64,000 bases of DNA from Lentimicrobiaceae bacterium (GTDB lineage Bacteria > Bacteroidota > Bacteroidia > Bacteroidales > F082): positions 19,395 to 83,394 of the forward strand of contig SUWT01000004.1 of assembly GCA_015061335.1 (NCBI GenBank), read 5' to 3'. A program made the translations under genes and the position numbers. This document shows, in pieces, positions 18,689-27,575 of the stretch; position 1 is the stretch's first letter; the number at the start of each line of letters is the position of its first letter. The notes beneath the pieces are model-generated. The model was not told the origin of the DNA, did not search any database, and saw only the letters and a program-made list of their open reading frames with translations.

Positions 18689-19162
18689 TTATCTTGATGA
18701 TATGATCTGCTCCATGCAGACTTTCTGCACCGTCATCCCCATGTTTTCGTAAAAAGCCTGCGCGCCAGGATTCTTCTCCCAGACATTCAATGTGATGTTG
18801 AAACACTTCTCTTCCTTAGCGAATTGAACCACATGTTCAAACAACTTCTTCCCCACTCCATGGCGACGATAATTCTCGTCAACGCAGATGTCGTCGATGT
18901 AAAGACTTTTGTCGGGACGTAAATTATCGCAATGACTTAAATCTTGAATCATGCAGAAAGCATAGCCTTTTACATCACATTCTTCCTCACATACAAAGAT
19001 CGGACTCGTGTCGTCGTCCAAAATCTTTCTTAATTCATTTTCTTCATATTTTCTTTTTCCCTTTATAAAATAATCTGGACGTCCTTCTGCATGAACGTCA
19101 TTAACTTGTGAAAGAAGCTCCAGAATCCTTGGAATATCGTTATGTGTTGCTTTGCGAATCAT
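18689..19162 (-). CDS. GNAT family N-acetyltransferase, copy B
   Basis: Nearly identical to 15922..16386; differs at residue 7 (T/H), one internal S/G and the C-terminus. Confidence 0.93.
   Translation of the reverse strand: MIRKATHNDIPRILELLSQVNDVHAEGRPDYFIKGKRKYEENELRKILDDDTSPIFVCEEECDVKGYAFCMIQDLSHCDNLRPDKSLYIDDICVDENYRRHGVGKKLFEHVVQFAKEEKCFNITLNVWEKNPGAQAFYENMGMTVQKVCMEQIISSR
18711..19141. repeat. 431-bp direct repeat copy B
   Basis: See 15935..16365. Confidence 0.97.
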
Positions 19163-19331
19163 TTTTTTTAACTATTGCTATGGCAGAGCTGAGAATCATT
19201 TTGGGATTACAAATATATGATTTTTTTGTATATTATTAATTCTGACTTTCTAAATCGCAAATCCGATGTGATAGATAGAATTCTTTTCAGAAATAATTGA
19301 AAATTAATTTGGTTTATATTATAAACTTGTT

Positions 19332-19339
19332 TATATTTG
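19332..19339 (+). promoter_or_regulatory. Promoter: TTG (19309-19311) N20 TATATTTG
   Basis: Matches Bacteroidetes -33/-7 architecture upstream of 19437 gene. Confidence 0.6.
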
Positions 19340-19436
19340 CAGCGTTTTCGCGAAACATTTCTTTTCGTCTGCAAATCCGGATTGCAGATTGAAAGGAATT
19401 TTAAAAACATTGTAAAACGAATTAAACTAATTTAAA

Positions 19437-20057
19437 ATGGAAACAAATGAATTAAATCCAGAAAAGAGCCTGCAAATAATAAGCGAGGCTATTCGCAAAA
19501 GCAGACGCGAATTTGAAAAGAACGCCGGAACACCATTAATAATATGGGGTGTTTCAATTTTATTGCTCTCATTGGTCGTATGGTTTGTTTGGAGAACTAC
19601 AAACAATCCTGCGTGGAATTTCTTGTGGTTCAGCACTATAATTCTTTGGATAGTCTTTTCTGTTATCGACAAGAAAAAAGAGAAGAAAGTCAAGACAAAG
19701 AATTTCCTTGGCGAAATCATTGGTTATGTGTGGATTTCGTACGGTATCTTTGCCATTGGATTGAGTGCGGTGTTTTGTGTGATTTTTAACATTAATTCTA
19801 ACTTGGAGATTTATTTTTCCTCAGTCTTTTTAGTATTGATAATAGGAATTTTGTTAGGATTCTCAGCTATGATAACTGGACTTTTAGTGAAAAATAAATG
19901 GATTGTAATAGCAGGTGTAATCAACGGTTTAGGAACTCCGCTAGTTGTAAATTTCTTATCTGGAGATGCCGATATAACCTTATTAATTAGTATTGCTTCT
20001 CTCATTACCTTGCTGATACCTGGAATTATTTTAAATTTGCAATCTAAAAAAGAATAG
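19437..20057 (+). CDS. Hypothetical multi-pass membrane protein
   Basis: Six predicted hydrophobic segments; operon with wHTH gene 2 bp downstream. Confidence 0.75.
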   Translation: METNELNPEKSLQIISEAIRKSRREFEKNAGTPLIIWGVSILLLSLVVWFVWRTTNNPAWNFLWFSTIILWIVFSVIDKKKEKKVKTKNFLGEIIGYVWISYGIFAIGLSAVFCVIFNINSNLEIYFSSVFLVLIIGILLGFSAMITGLLVKNKWIVIAGVINGLGTPLVVNFLSGDADITLLISIASLITLLIPGIILNLQSKKE

Positions 20058-20059
20058 TC

Positions 20060-20341
20060 ATGTTCAAGAAATTAGATCCATTGCTGCATTCTGAATTGAG
20101 GTTAGCGATAATGTCGATTTTGATAAATGTCGATGAGGCTGATTTCGTGTATCTTAAAGCTGAGACGGAAGCTACGTCAGGCAATCTTAGCGTTCAGCTG
20201 GAGAAATTGTCGGATGCCAAATATATTGAAATAGAGAAGACATTCGAGAATAAGAAACCAAGAACGATATGCCGTATTACAGAAACAGGCATAGAGGCTA
20301 TGGAGAAATACATTGACGCTCTTAAAGATTATATAAAATGA
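20060..20341 (+). CDS. Winged-helix transcriptional regulator (HTH_34/MarR-ArsR-like)
   Basis: LDPLLHSELRLAIMSILINVDEADFVYLKAETEATSGNLSVQLEKLSDAKYIEIEK. Confidence 0.88.
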   Translation: MFKKLDPLLHSELRLAIMSILINVDEADFVYLKAETEATSGNLSVQLEKLSDAKYIEIEKTFENKKPRTICRITETGIEAMEKYIDALKDYIK

Positions 20342-20349
20342 TCTGACCG

Positions 20350-20394
20350 ATAAAGACGGAGACTGATATTTGTATTTTTAGTCTTCGTCTTTAT
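20350..20394. terminator. Bidirectional terminator between wHTH and SGNH/esterase genes
   Basis: ATAAAGACGGAGACT / AGTCTTCGTCTTTAT 15-bp stem with one G.U-type mismatch; right arm encodes the last codons of the esterase ORF. Confidence 0.8.
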
Positions 20395-22072
20395 TAATAC
20401 TTATCTTCTTAAAGAAAAACTCTCCCCACACTTTCCTCCAACTCTCAATCAACGCTGATTCTTTAACGGAATAGCCATAGTCATCGCCATAGTCATCGCC
20501 ATGGTTATATTCATAGTCATAGTCATCGCCATAGTCATCGCCATGGTCATCGCCATAGTCATCGCCATAGTCATAGTCATCGTCAAACCAAATGACGGAA
20601 TTTATTTGAAATGACTCCAAAGGTTTGATGCCGCATTGATATAGATATGACGGCTCGTAAGGATGTAAGCAGTCTTTGGTGTTGTCGGCATTTCTCCATT
20701 CGTATAATACATTGATTAATGTAGGATGCCATTCCAGGGTCTTTCTGTCGATGAAAGATTCTATCGGTGCTCCTTCTACTGCATTGTAAATCAATCCTAC
20801 GGGCATCTGCAAAGAGTCGGAAATTTTTATACCTATACTATATAATGTCTCAGAATAAAAATCGATGTCTTCTTCATTAAATTCCTCCCAAGAAGTAGGA
20901 AAAAATATACCGTGACTGTTAAGTATCGCCTTTTCGAGAGGATGTTTCCATGCGTTAGTATCAGTGATGACTGAAGCATCCGGTGCTTTCATATAATACA
21001 AACGAATATCGTTACCTTTAGCCTTTTGACTTTTGTCTTTTGCCATAAAATCATGGTCAATGTCTGTTGTCTGTTGACCGTTGTCTGTTGACATATAATT
21101 CCCCGAACAAAGTACTACTTCTCCGACAACGATATTCTTGAAACTTAATATTTTATCCTTCGTCTTGATTACGAGTTTATGCTTCTTTCCATCGACTTTC
21201 GGTGTGTCGAAAACGACTTCCCATTTGCCGTCGTCGCTGGCTTGTGTGACGATTGTCTTTTTGTTGAAACGTACTGAAATTTCAGTTTCTGCATCGGCTG
21301 TTCCTTTTACAACGAAAGGTTTTCCGTGCTGAATGACCATATTGTCGCTGTAAATGTCTGGAAGCGACAATCCTCCAAAGTCGCCGGTGATGGCGGAATA
21401 TACGCGTTGTGCAATAAGTTTTGCGCCTTCTGGATTCGGATGTAAGGCGTCTGGCATCAAATCGGGACGATGATATAAAGTCTCTTGTAGATCAATGAGT
21501 TTTACTTCCGCGATATTATATGCGATATTTTCTATCGTCTCTTGAATCTCCCAATACCAGTCGCGAGTTCCTTTTTTAAAACGATGATGCCAATGGAAAA
21601 TCGGTGTCATTCGACAGATATAAATCTCTACATCAGGATTGACTTTCTCAAATGCTTCAATAAGAGCAACATAGTCGGAAATGAATTCTCTTTTATAATA
21701 TTTCCAGTTGCGCGGGTCGGTGTCGTTTAAGCCTAAATGTATGATTGCTATGTCAGGAACGAATTCCAAGGCTTTCTGATATTCTTCCTGTTCGTTATAA
21801 GGACGATGACCTTTTCTTAAAAGCGTCGCACCCGACTTTCCGAAGTTTCCGACTTCATAATTGTCGCCCAACATTTTTGCCAACTGAGAAGGATAAGATG
21901 TCTCCGCCGGATTTTCATGCCCGTAACCGAAAGTGACGCTGTTGCCTATACAAGCCACTTTAACAATATGCGGCGAGACTGAGCTTGTCGATACATTATC
22001 TGCTGTTTTTTGAGCCAATATATTCAATGACAGCAAGAATATTGCTAAACTGAGGATTATTTTTTTTCTCAT
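20378..22072 (-). CDS. SGNH/GDSL hydrolase fused to partial sialate O-acetylesterase-like domain
   Basis: N-terminal GNSVTFGYGHENPAETSYPSQLAKMLGDNYEVGNFGKSGATLL ... HLGLNDTD ... DALHPN (complete SGNH), then SIAE-like SLPDIYSDNMVIQHGKPFVVKGTA ... MPVGLIYNAVEGAPIESF; C-terminal half truncated and repeat-interrupted. Confidence 0.85.
   Translation of the reverse strand: MRKKIILSLAIFLLSLNILAQKTADNVSTSSVSPHIVKVACIGNSVTFGYGHENPAETSYPSQLAKMLGDNYEVGNFGKSGATLLRKGHRPYNEQEEYQKALEFVPDIAIIHLGLNDTDPRNWKYYKREFISDYVALIEAFEKVNPDVEIYICRMTPIFHWHHRFKKGTRDWYWEIQETIENIAYNIAEVKLIDLQETLYHRPDLMPDALHPNPEGAKLIAQRVYSAITGDFGGLSLPDIYSDNMVIQHGKPFVVKGTADAETEISVRFNKKTIVTQASDDGKWEVVFDTPKVDGKKHKLVIKTKDKILSFKNIVVGEVVLCSGNYMSTDNGQQTTDIDHDFMAKDKSQKAKGNDIRLYYMKAPDASVITDTNAWKHPLEKAILNSHGIFFPTSWEEFNEEDIDFYSETLYSIGIKISDSLQMPVGLIYNAVEGAPIESFIDRKTLEWHPTLINVLYEWRNADNTKDCLHPYEPSYLYQCGIKPLESFQINSVIWFDDDYDYGDDYGDDHGDDYGDDYDYEYNHGDDYGDDYGYSVKESALIESWRKVWGEFFFKKISINKDED
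20476..20583. repeat. 18-unit hexanucleotide array (CATAGT/CATCGC/CATGGT) in esterase C-terminus
   Basis: Direct reading; encodes (GDDY)n-type DDYDYGDDYGDDHGDDYGDDYDYEYNHGDDYGDDYGYS. Confidence 0.95.
21016..21092. repeat. Heptad array (11 units) in esterase ORF
   Basis: CTTTAGC CTTTTGA CTTTTGT CTTTTGC CATAAAA TCATGGT CAATGTC TGTTGTC TGTTGAC CGTTGTC TGTTGAC. Confidence 0.9.
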
Positions 22073-22089
22073 ATAAAATTATTCTAGAA

Positions 22090-22097
22090 CAAAGATA
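22090..22097 (-). promoter_or_regulatory. -7 box upstream of SGNH/esterase gene
   Basis: CAAAGATA (TATCTTTG on minus) 18 nt from start. Confidence 0.5.
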
Positions 22098-22145
22098 ATA
22101 AAAGTTTAGAGATAACAGGCAACATAATTGCAATTATATCTACAC

Positions 22146-22706
22146 TCATAACTGAGCTTTTACCAAATGCCACATCTTATGTCCCAAAAAATCTTTCACT
22201 TCTACTCTTTCAAAACCTAGTGATTTATATAGACGTTCAGCTTTAGGATTCTCAAAATCGACCAAGAGTCCCAGAGGTTTATTATATTGTTTTGTTGCTA
22301 TTTCATTCATGGTGAGAATCAGTTTAGAAGCTATTCCCATGCCTCTGTATTCTGGTAAAACTGCGATGCTATCTAAATAGAATTCAGAGGCATCAGTCTC
22401 GTCGGTAATTGACAATTCTTTTTCTGTATGATTATGAATAAGTTCTAGAGTTGTTTTTCGTAGGTTATGTAATTCCGCCCCATCGTATCCAATGACGGCG
22501 CCGGCAGGCGTGCCATCGACTTCAGCAATAAGTGCATTATTATAACTATATTGTGATAAATCCAAACAAACCAACTCTTCTAATACATTATTATAATCTA
22601 TGCCGCAATAAGAAATTATCTGCTCTTTGCCAATAGCCATTGATATTACTGAAGCAATTAATGATTTGTCGTTTTTAGTAGCTTTTCTGATGCTTATATT
22701 ATTCAT
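22146..22706 (-). CDS. GNAT family N-acetyltransferase (unrelated paralogue)
   Basis: YLDSIAVLPEYRGMGIASKLILTM; LYKSLGFERV. Confidence 0.92.
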   Translation of the reverse strand: MNNISIRKATKNDKSLIASVISMAIGKEQIISYCGIDYNNVLEELVCLDLSQYSYNNALIAEVDGTPAGAVIGYDGAELHNLRKTTLELIHNHTEKELSITDETDASEFYLDSIAVLPEYRGMGIASKLILTMNEIATKQYNKPLGLLVDFENPKAERLYKSLGFERVEVKDFLGHKMWHLVKAQL

Positions 22707-22753
22707 GATTGACGATATCTTGATGTTATTTATATTGCTCTATGAGATCAGCG

Positions 22754-22761
22754 CAAAGATA
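22754..22761 (-). promoter_or_regulatory. -7 box upstream of GNAT 22146..22706
   Basis: CAAAGATA on plus strand. Confidence 0.45.
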
Positions 22762-22908
22762 ATGTTTTTTGATGAATTTTTTTTAAATATTTAGAGTTTT
22801 TGATAAATGTTCGGTATGGATTCTTATGTTAAAAGGGTTGATAATCAGTATAATGCTTAATTATAGTTAAAAATAGTTAAAATCCTTGACAAGAGGATTT
22901 TTCTGTTA

Positions 22909-22916
22909 TATATTTG
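22909..22916 (+). promoter_or_regulatory. Promoter: TTG (22886-22888) N20 TATATTTG
   Basis: Consensus Bacteroidetes sigma-ABfr type promoter upstream of surface protein gene. Confidence 0.65.
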
Positions 22917-22946
22917 CAAAAGAAATCTTAATCAAAACCATAATTT

Positions 22947-25900
22947 ATGAAAACGGAACATTTACTATTATTTGTTGCTGGTTTAATGTTGTCGTTAGAC
23001 CTGTGTGCACAAGATGTCAGAACCTGCGTTAGTGAAGTAAGAGAGATTCACAAGGATTACGATTCTAAGAATTTGCGAACGGATGAATATGTCCGACTTA
23101 CGGATTTGTCTCAATTAGAAGATGGCAGTAGTGTTATTTTTGCAGCTCGTCATGATACTGATGAGACTAGTTTCTATGCTATGCCTAATGAGGCTTCAGG
23201 CAAGCCTGAGGGCGTTATTTTTACGAGTGCTATTTATAATGGAGAATATTCTCTGCCGACGGAAATTACTGATGATGAATTAGATTTCTGTTGGACTATA
23301 GATGTTGATAATGGCGTTTATACCTTTATTAATACTGATGGAGATATGATAGGCTATGGTAGTAGCGGTACCGATTTTGTGAAAAATGGTACAAATTCGA
23401 CTTGGACAATTGAGCCGGCAACCTCGGGAGAAGGTACTACGGCTCCTCATCATAATGCTTTTATTATTACGAATGTGGGTGCTACCAATAGAAGCTTTGC
23501 TTTTAGAAAGTATAATAATAGTGCGACTTATGAAAAGTTTGCACCTTATACGAATTCTGAGAGTAATATGAATGGTAGTACCTACTATTTTTTTATTGAT
23601 ATTTTTATGAAAAATTCTGAGACGTTGGATGTGGTGTCAGATCCTTATTTCTCACCAGAAGCGGGAACATATCAGAGTACACAATATGTTACTATAGAGT
23701 CTGATACGGAGAATGCAATAATATATTATACCGTTGATGGTACTGATCCTAATAATACAAGCGAAATATATGTTGACCCTATAGAGGTTTCTAATTCAGT
23801 GATTATAAGGGCGATAGCTGTGAAAGATGGATTTGTGGATAGTGAGGTTGTAGAAGCAGAGTATATTATTTCTGAACCTGTTGCAGTGACTTTTTATAAT
23901 AATGGAGTCGTTATGGATGTTTATACAATAGCTCAAGGTTCTGTTATTGGAGAACTTCCTGCTGTTGTACCACCTGATGGTTATTCTTTTAAAGGATGGA
24001 CAGAAGATGTTATAGAAACATACTCTCATGTTTCACCTTCAATGATAAGTCCATCAACAATAATTGACACTGACTTGTTACTATATGCTGTTTTTGCTAT
24101 TGATTATAATAATTGGATAGAGACTGATATAGATTCTTTTACGTCTTCAGATTGCGCTGTTATAGCTGTTTCTAAGGATGATAATTATTATGCAATGAGT
24201 CAGATATTGGGAAGTAATGGACAACCTACAGCAATAGAACTTGAAGTTGATAATGGAATCATAACTGGCAATATTAATGATACACTCCAATGGAATATTG
24301 CGTGTTCTGATGCGAGTTTTACTATTTTTCCCAAAGATATAACTGATAGTTGGCTTTATTGTCTCTCAGGTTCCAATAATAATTCTGTTAGAATAGGAGA
24401 TAATATTGACAATAAGATTTTTGAATTAAGGACTGTCGAGATAAATGAGGTGATTTATCCAGATTATTTATATAATATCTCGACTTCTAGATTTGTAGGA
24501 GTTTATTTTGATGATGATGTGGCATTGGATTGGAGAGCATATAAACTTACAGCTTCAGGTGCTTTTCCTACCAATATAAAAAACCAAACATATCATTTTT
24601 ATAAGCATATAGGATCTAAATATTATTGTACTAATATTGAAATACCTGATAGTCAAACTATTACACAAGATATTACATGGTGTAATGTTAGTCTTGTAAA
24701 TCCTATTGTAATTGAAAAAGATGCCATACTTACAATTGAGGGAGCTATAACAAATACAAACGCTAATAATCTTGTTATAAAAGATGGAGGACAATTGATA
24801 CATAATAATCATAATGTTGTTGCAACATTTGAAAAGGAGATAGGTGGTTATAATCTCGATGATAAGCAATCTGTATCTGGGTGGTTTACAATAGGTTCTC
24901 CAATGGTAGATAGTGTTTTGCTGACTGATGTGGATAATTTGATGCCTGAAGATTGTAATTATGATTTATATCGTTACGATGAACCTACCAGAGAATGGCA
25001 GAATGTGAAGGATATTACTAATAATTTTACCACTTTTGATGCCGGTAGAGGTTATCTTTATGCTAATGAATATGACGCTACATTATCTTTTGTAGGCGAG
25101 TTAAATTCAGAAACACAGAATTATCATCTGACAAAAACCGATGATACTAACCTCTCCGGCTTTCATTTGATATCGAATCCATATACGCATAATATCTATA
25201 AAGGTGTAAATGCCGCTATTGATAATCCGGACTTAGCGGTAGGTTATTATGTTATAACTGGCGAAGGAGCGTGGCAGCCAATGATATACGATAATGCTAT
25301 ATTGCCAGGACAAGGTGTTTTAATAAAGACAATAAAAGAGAATGACTTGATAATCGAGAAAACATCCAAAATGGCTGAAGGAGAATCCTCTATGGCAAAA
25401 TCTGGAAATAAAGGAATGATAGTAATCTCTGTCCAGAATGAATCTTATAAAGATATGGCATATATTTCATTTGAAGATGGATATGGATTGGATAAAGTGC
25501 CTCATCAAAATCAGGATATTCCGATGATATATGTGTCGGTAAACAATAGTGATTATGCCATATCAACAATTGAAAATGATACATTGCAGATACCATTATC
25601 TTTTGAGGCAAAAACTATGGGAGAATATACTATTAGTGTCACAACAGAAGAAATGGAGATTGAAGAATTGTTTCTTATTGATAAATTTACAGGAACAACG
25701 ACAAATGTTCTTATGGAAGATTATGCTTTTATCGCAAAAAATAATGATGATCCGTCAAGGTTTATTATTAGTTTTAGAGATAATAGTTTTCTTGAGGATG
25801 GTGTTATTAATACCGAAGAAACCTTTGCCTACATAAATAATGGTGAGTTAATTGTAAAAGATTTATCGGGAACTGCTACAATCATTATTTATGATGCTTT

Positions 25901-26036
25901 GGGAAATTGTATATATCGTAATAATTGTTGTGAGTCTATGCACAAGGTCTCAATGAATATGTTGTGTATTGGTTCTTACATAATTCAAAAGATAGATGAT
26001 ACGGGTGTTAAAATACAAAAGATAATATTTGATTAA
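22947..26036 (+). CDS. Large secreted/surface protein with chitobiase C-terminal-like domain, InlB-type repeat and T9SS-like C-terminus
   Basis: SPEAGTYQSTQYVTIESDTENAIIYYTVDGTDPNNTSEIY (CHB_HEX_C-like), VTFYNNGVVMDVYTIAQGSVIGELPAVVPPDGYSFKGWTED, C-terminal IIIYDALGNCIYRNN...IGSYIIQKIDDTGVKIQKIIF. Confidence 0.82.
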   Translation: MKTEHLLLFVAGLMLSLDLCAQDVRTCVSEVREIHKDYDSKNLRTDEYVRLTDLSQLEDGSSVIFAARHDTDETSFYAMPNEASGKPEGVIFTSAIYNGEYSLPTEITDDELDFCWTIDVDNGVYTFINTDGDMIGYGSSGTDFVKNGTNSTWTIEPATSGEGTTAPHHNAFIITNVGATNRSFAFRKYNNSATYEKFAPYTNSESNMNGSTYYFFIDIFMKNSETLDVVSDPYFSPEAGTYQSTQYVTIESDTENAIIYYTVDGTDPNNTSEIYVDPIEVSNSVIIRAIAVKDGFVDSEVVEAEYIISEPVAVTFYNNGVVMDVYTIAQGSVIGELPAVVPPDGYSFKGWTEDVIETYSHVSPSMISPSTIIDTDLLLYAVFAIDYNNWIETDIDSFTSSDCAVIAVSKDDNYYAMSQILGSNGQPTAIELEVDNGIITGNINDTLQWNIACSDASFTIFPKDITDSWLYCLSGSNNNSVRIGDNIDNKIFELRTVEINEVIYPDYLYNISTSRFVGVYFDDDVALDWRAYKLTASGAFPTNIKNQTYHFYKHIGSKYYCTNIEIPDSQTITQDITWCNVSLVNPIVIEKDAILTIEGAITNTNANNLVIKDGGQLIHNNHNVVATFEKEIGGYNLDDKQSVSGWFTIGSPMVDSVLLTDVDNLMPEDCNYDLYRYDEPTREWQNVKDITNNFTTFDAGRGYLYANEYDATLSFVGELNSETQNYHLTKTDDTNLSGFHLISNPYTHNIYKGVNAAIDNPDLAVGYYVITGEGAWQPMIYDNAILPGQGVLIKTIKENDLIIEKTSKMAEGESSMAKSGNKGMIVISVQNESYKDMAYISFEDGYGLDKVPHQNQDIPMIYVSVNNSDYAISTIENDTLQIPLSFEAKTMGEYTISVTTEEMEIEELFLIDKFTGTTTNVLMEDYAFIAKNNDDPSRFIISFRDNSFLEDGVINTEETFAYINNGELIVKDLSGTATIIIYDALGNCIYRNNCCESMHKVSMNMLCIGSYIIQKIDDTGVKIQKIIFD

Positions 26037-26088
26037 TTGTATGGGTTATAATTTATAGATTGTTATTCTATGCCAAAAACTTAAAAAT

Positions 26089-26346
26089 ATGAAAAAAATA
26101 ATATTGTTGTTCGTTGTTCTTGGGTTCTGGATGAATCTTAGGGCACAATTGGATGGTTTCTTTGTATATCAGTATGAATATCGTGATGAAAAAGATGAGG
26201 AATGGGCTCAATTACTGCTGCTTCCCGAGACGCATGGATTAGATTATAATGTTCCTGCAGAAGTTCCTTTAGGCGCAGGATTGATACTCCTTACAGGTAT
26301 GAGTATTGGGTATGGAATTATTGTAAAAAACAATAATAAAAAATAA
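26089..26346 (+). CDS. Small secreted protein with C-terminal PLGAGL-TM-basic tail
   Basis: Signal peptide MKKIILLFVVLGFWMNLRAQ; C-terminus VPLGAGLILLTGMSIGYGIIVKNNNKK. Confidence 0.65.
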   Translation: MKKIILLFVVLGFWMNLRAQLDGFFVYQYEYRDEKDEEWAQLLLLPETHGLDYNVPAEVPLGAGLILLTGMSIGYGIIVKNNNKK

Positions 26347-26519
26347 TATTGTACTGATTATTAGGTATTTAAGTATTTATTACGTTCTTTGAAATATTAT
26401 TGAATATAAACAAACTCATGTTCATATTGAAATGCTTTGTCAAAATGATATTTTTATATGGAACTTAATAATTATTATGATAAAAATCATTATTTTTGTA
26501 TTCGTAAAATGATATTTTT

Positions 26520-27035
26520 ATGAGTAATAATTATAGAGAAATATATCTTGCAGGTGGTTGTTTTTGGGGTACGGAACATTATTTTAAGAAGATAAAAGGA
26601 GTGTTGGAGACAGAGGTCGGTTATGCTAATAGTGTTGTTGATAATCCGAACTACGATAAAGTGTGTGAAGGGGTTACAATGGCGGCAGAGACTGTTTATG
26701 TTAAATATGATTCAGCATTGATTTCTCTGGAGGAACTATTAAACATGTACTTTATCTCAATTGATCCGACAAGCCTTAATAGACAAGGTCATGATGTAGG
26801 ATTGCAATATAGGACAGGTATTTATTATGTAGATGAAAATGATATTTCTATCATTAATAAGGTTTTGTTAGAGCAACAGAAAAACTATGATAAAGATATT
26901 GTTGTTGAAGTTAAAGAACTGAAGAATTTTTATCAGGCAGAAGATTATCATCAAGATTATCTTGATAAAAATCCTGAAGGTTATTGTCACCTTCCGTTTG
27001 AATTGTTTGAATTTGCAAAACAATTTAAAAGATAA
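26520..27035 (+). CDS. msrA: Peptide-methionine (S)-S-oxide reductase
   Basis: [42 protein letters not shown]. Confidence 0.97.
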   Translation: MSNNYREIYLAGGCFWGTEHYFKKIKGVLETEVGYANSVVDNPNYDKVCEGVTMAAETVYVKYDSALISLEELLNMYFISIDPTSLNRQGHDVGLQYRTGIYYVDENDISIINKVLLEQQKNYDKDIVVEVKELKNFYQAEDYHQDYLDKNPEGYCHLPFELFEFAKQFKR

Positions 27036-27125
27036 TATATTAAGGTTAATAGTTAGATAGTCTGTCTCATAATTTTAAAACTACTGTGTGCTATACACTA
27101 TTAATTATAGACTTTAAGGAAAGGT

Positions 27126-27572
27126 ATGGAAAAGGATCTGAAATTAAATCTGTATTCTTCTGGTATTTCAACAGACATGGATGTTTCATTTGTAGATGCT
27201 GTTATAAAGGCTGGTTTTCCTAGTCCTGCTCAAGATTATCTTACTGGTACTATTGATCTTAATAAGGAGTTGATACGTCATAGGGATACTACATTCTTGG
27301 CAAGAGTTTCGGGAAATTCATTACAGGAAGCTGGTATCTGTGATGGAGATATTATAGTGATAGATAAGTCTTTAGAGGCTAGAAATGGTGATTTTGTGGT
27401 GGCTTTTGTTGATGGTGAGTTTACATTGAAGGAGTTTCGTCTCGACGATAATGCTAAATGTGCATGGCTGATTCCGCATAACAAGGACTATGAGCCGATA
27501 AAAGTTACAGAAGAAAATCAGTTTATGATTTGGGGAGTTTTGACTTATACCATAAAACATTTGAGGAAGTAA
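27126..27572 (+). CDS. umuD: LexA/UmuD-like S24 peptidase (translesion synthesis accessory)
   Basis: AGFPSPAQDYLTGTIDLN cleavage region; SGNSLQEAGICDGD catalytic Ser; catalytic Lys in DGEFTLKEF. Confidence 0.93.
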   Translation: MEKDLKLNLYSSGISTDMDVSFVDAVIKAGFPSPAQDYLTGTIDLNKELIRHRDTTFLARVSGNSLQEAGICDGDIIVIDKSLEARNGDFVVAFVDGEFTLKEFRLDDNAKCAWLIPHNKDYEPIKVTEENQFMIWGVLTYTIKHLRK

Positions 27573-27575
27573 GAG

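Noticed and set aside
15935-19141. Composite transposon bounded by direct repeats
   Set aside because: Repeats encode complete GNAT acetyltransferases, not transposases, with no terminal inverted repeats or target-site duplications seen.
20476-20583. CRISPR-like array
   Set aside because: Units are 6 nt with no spacers; it is an in-frame microsatellite in a coding region.
27040-27125. LexA/SOS box upstream of umuDC
   Set aside because: No convincing palindromic operator could be recognised by eye; not reported as a feature.
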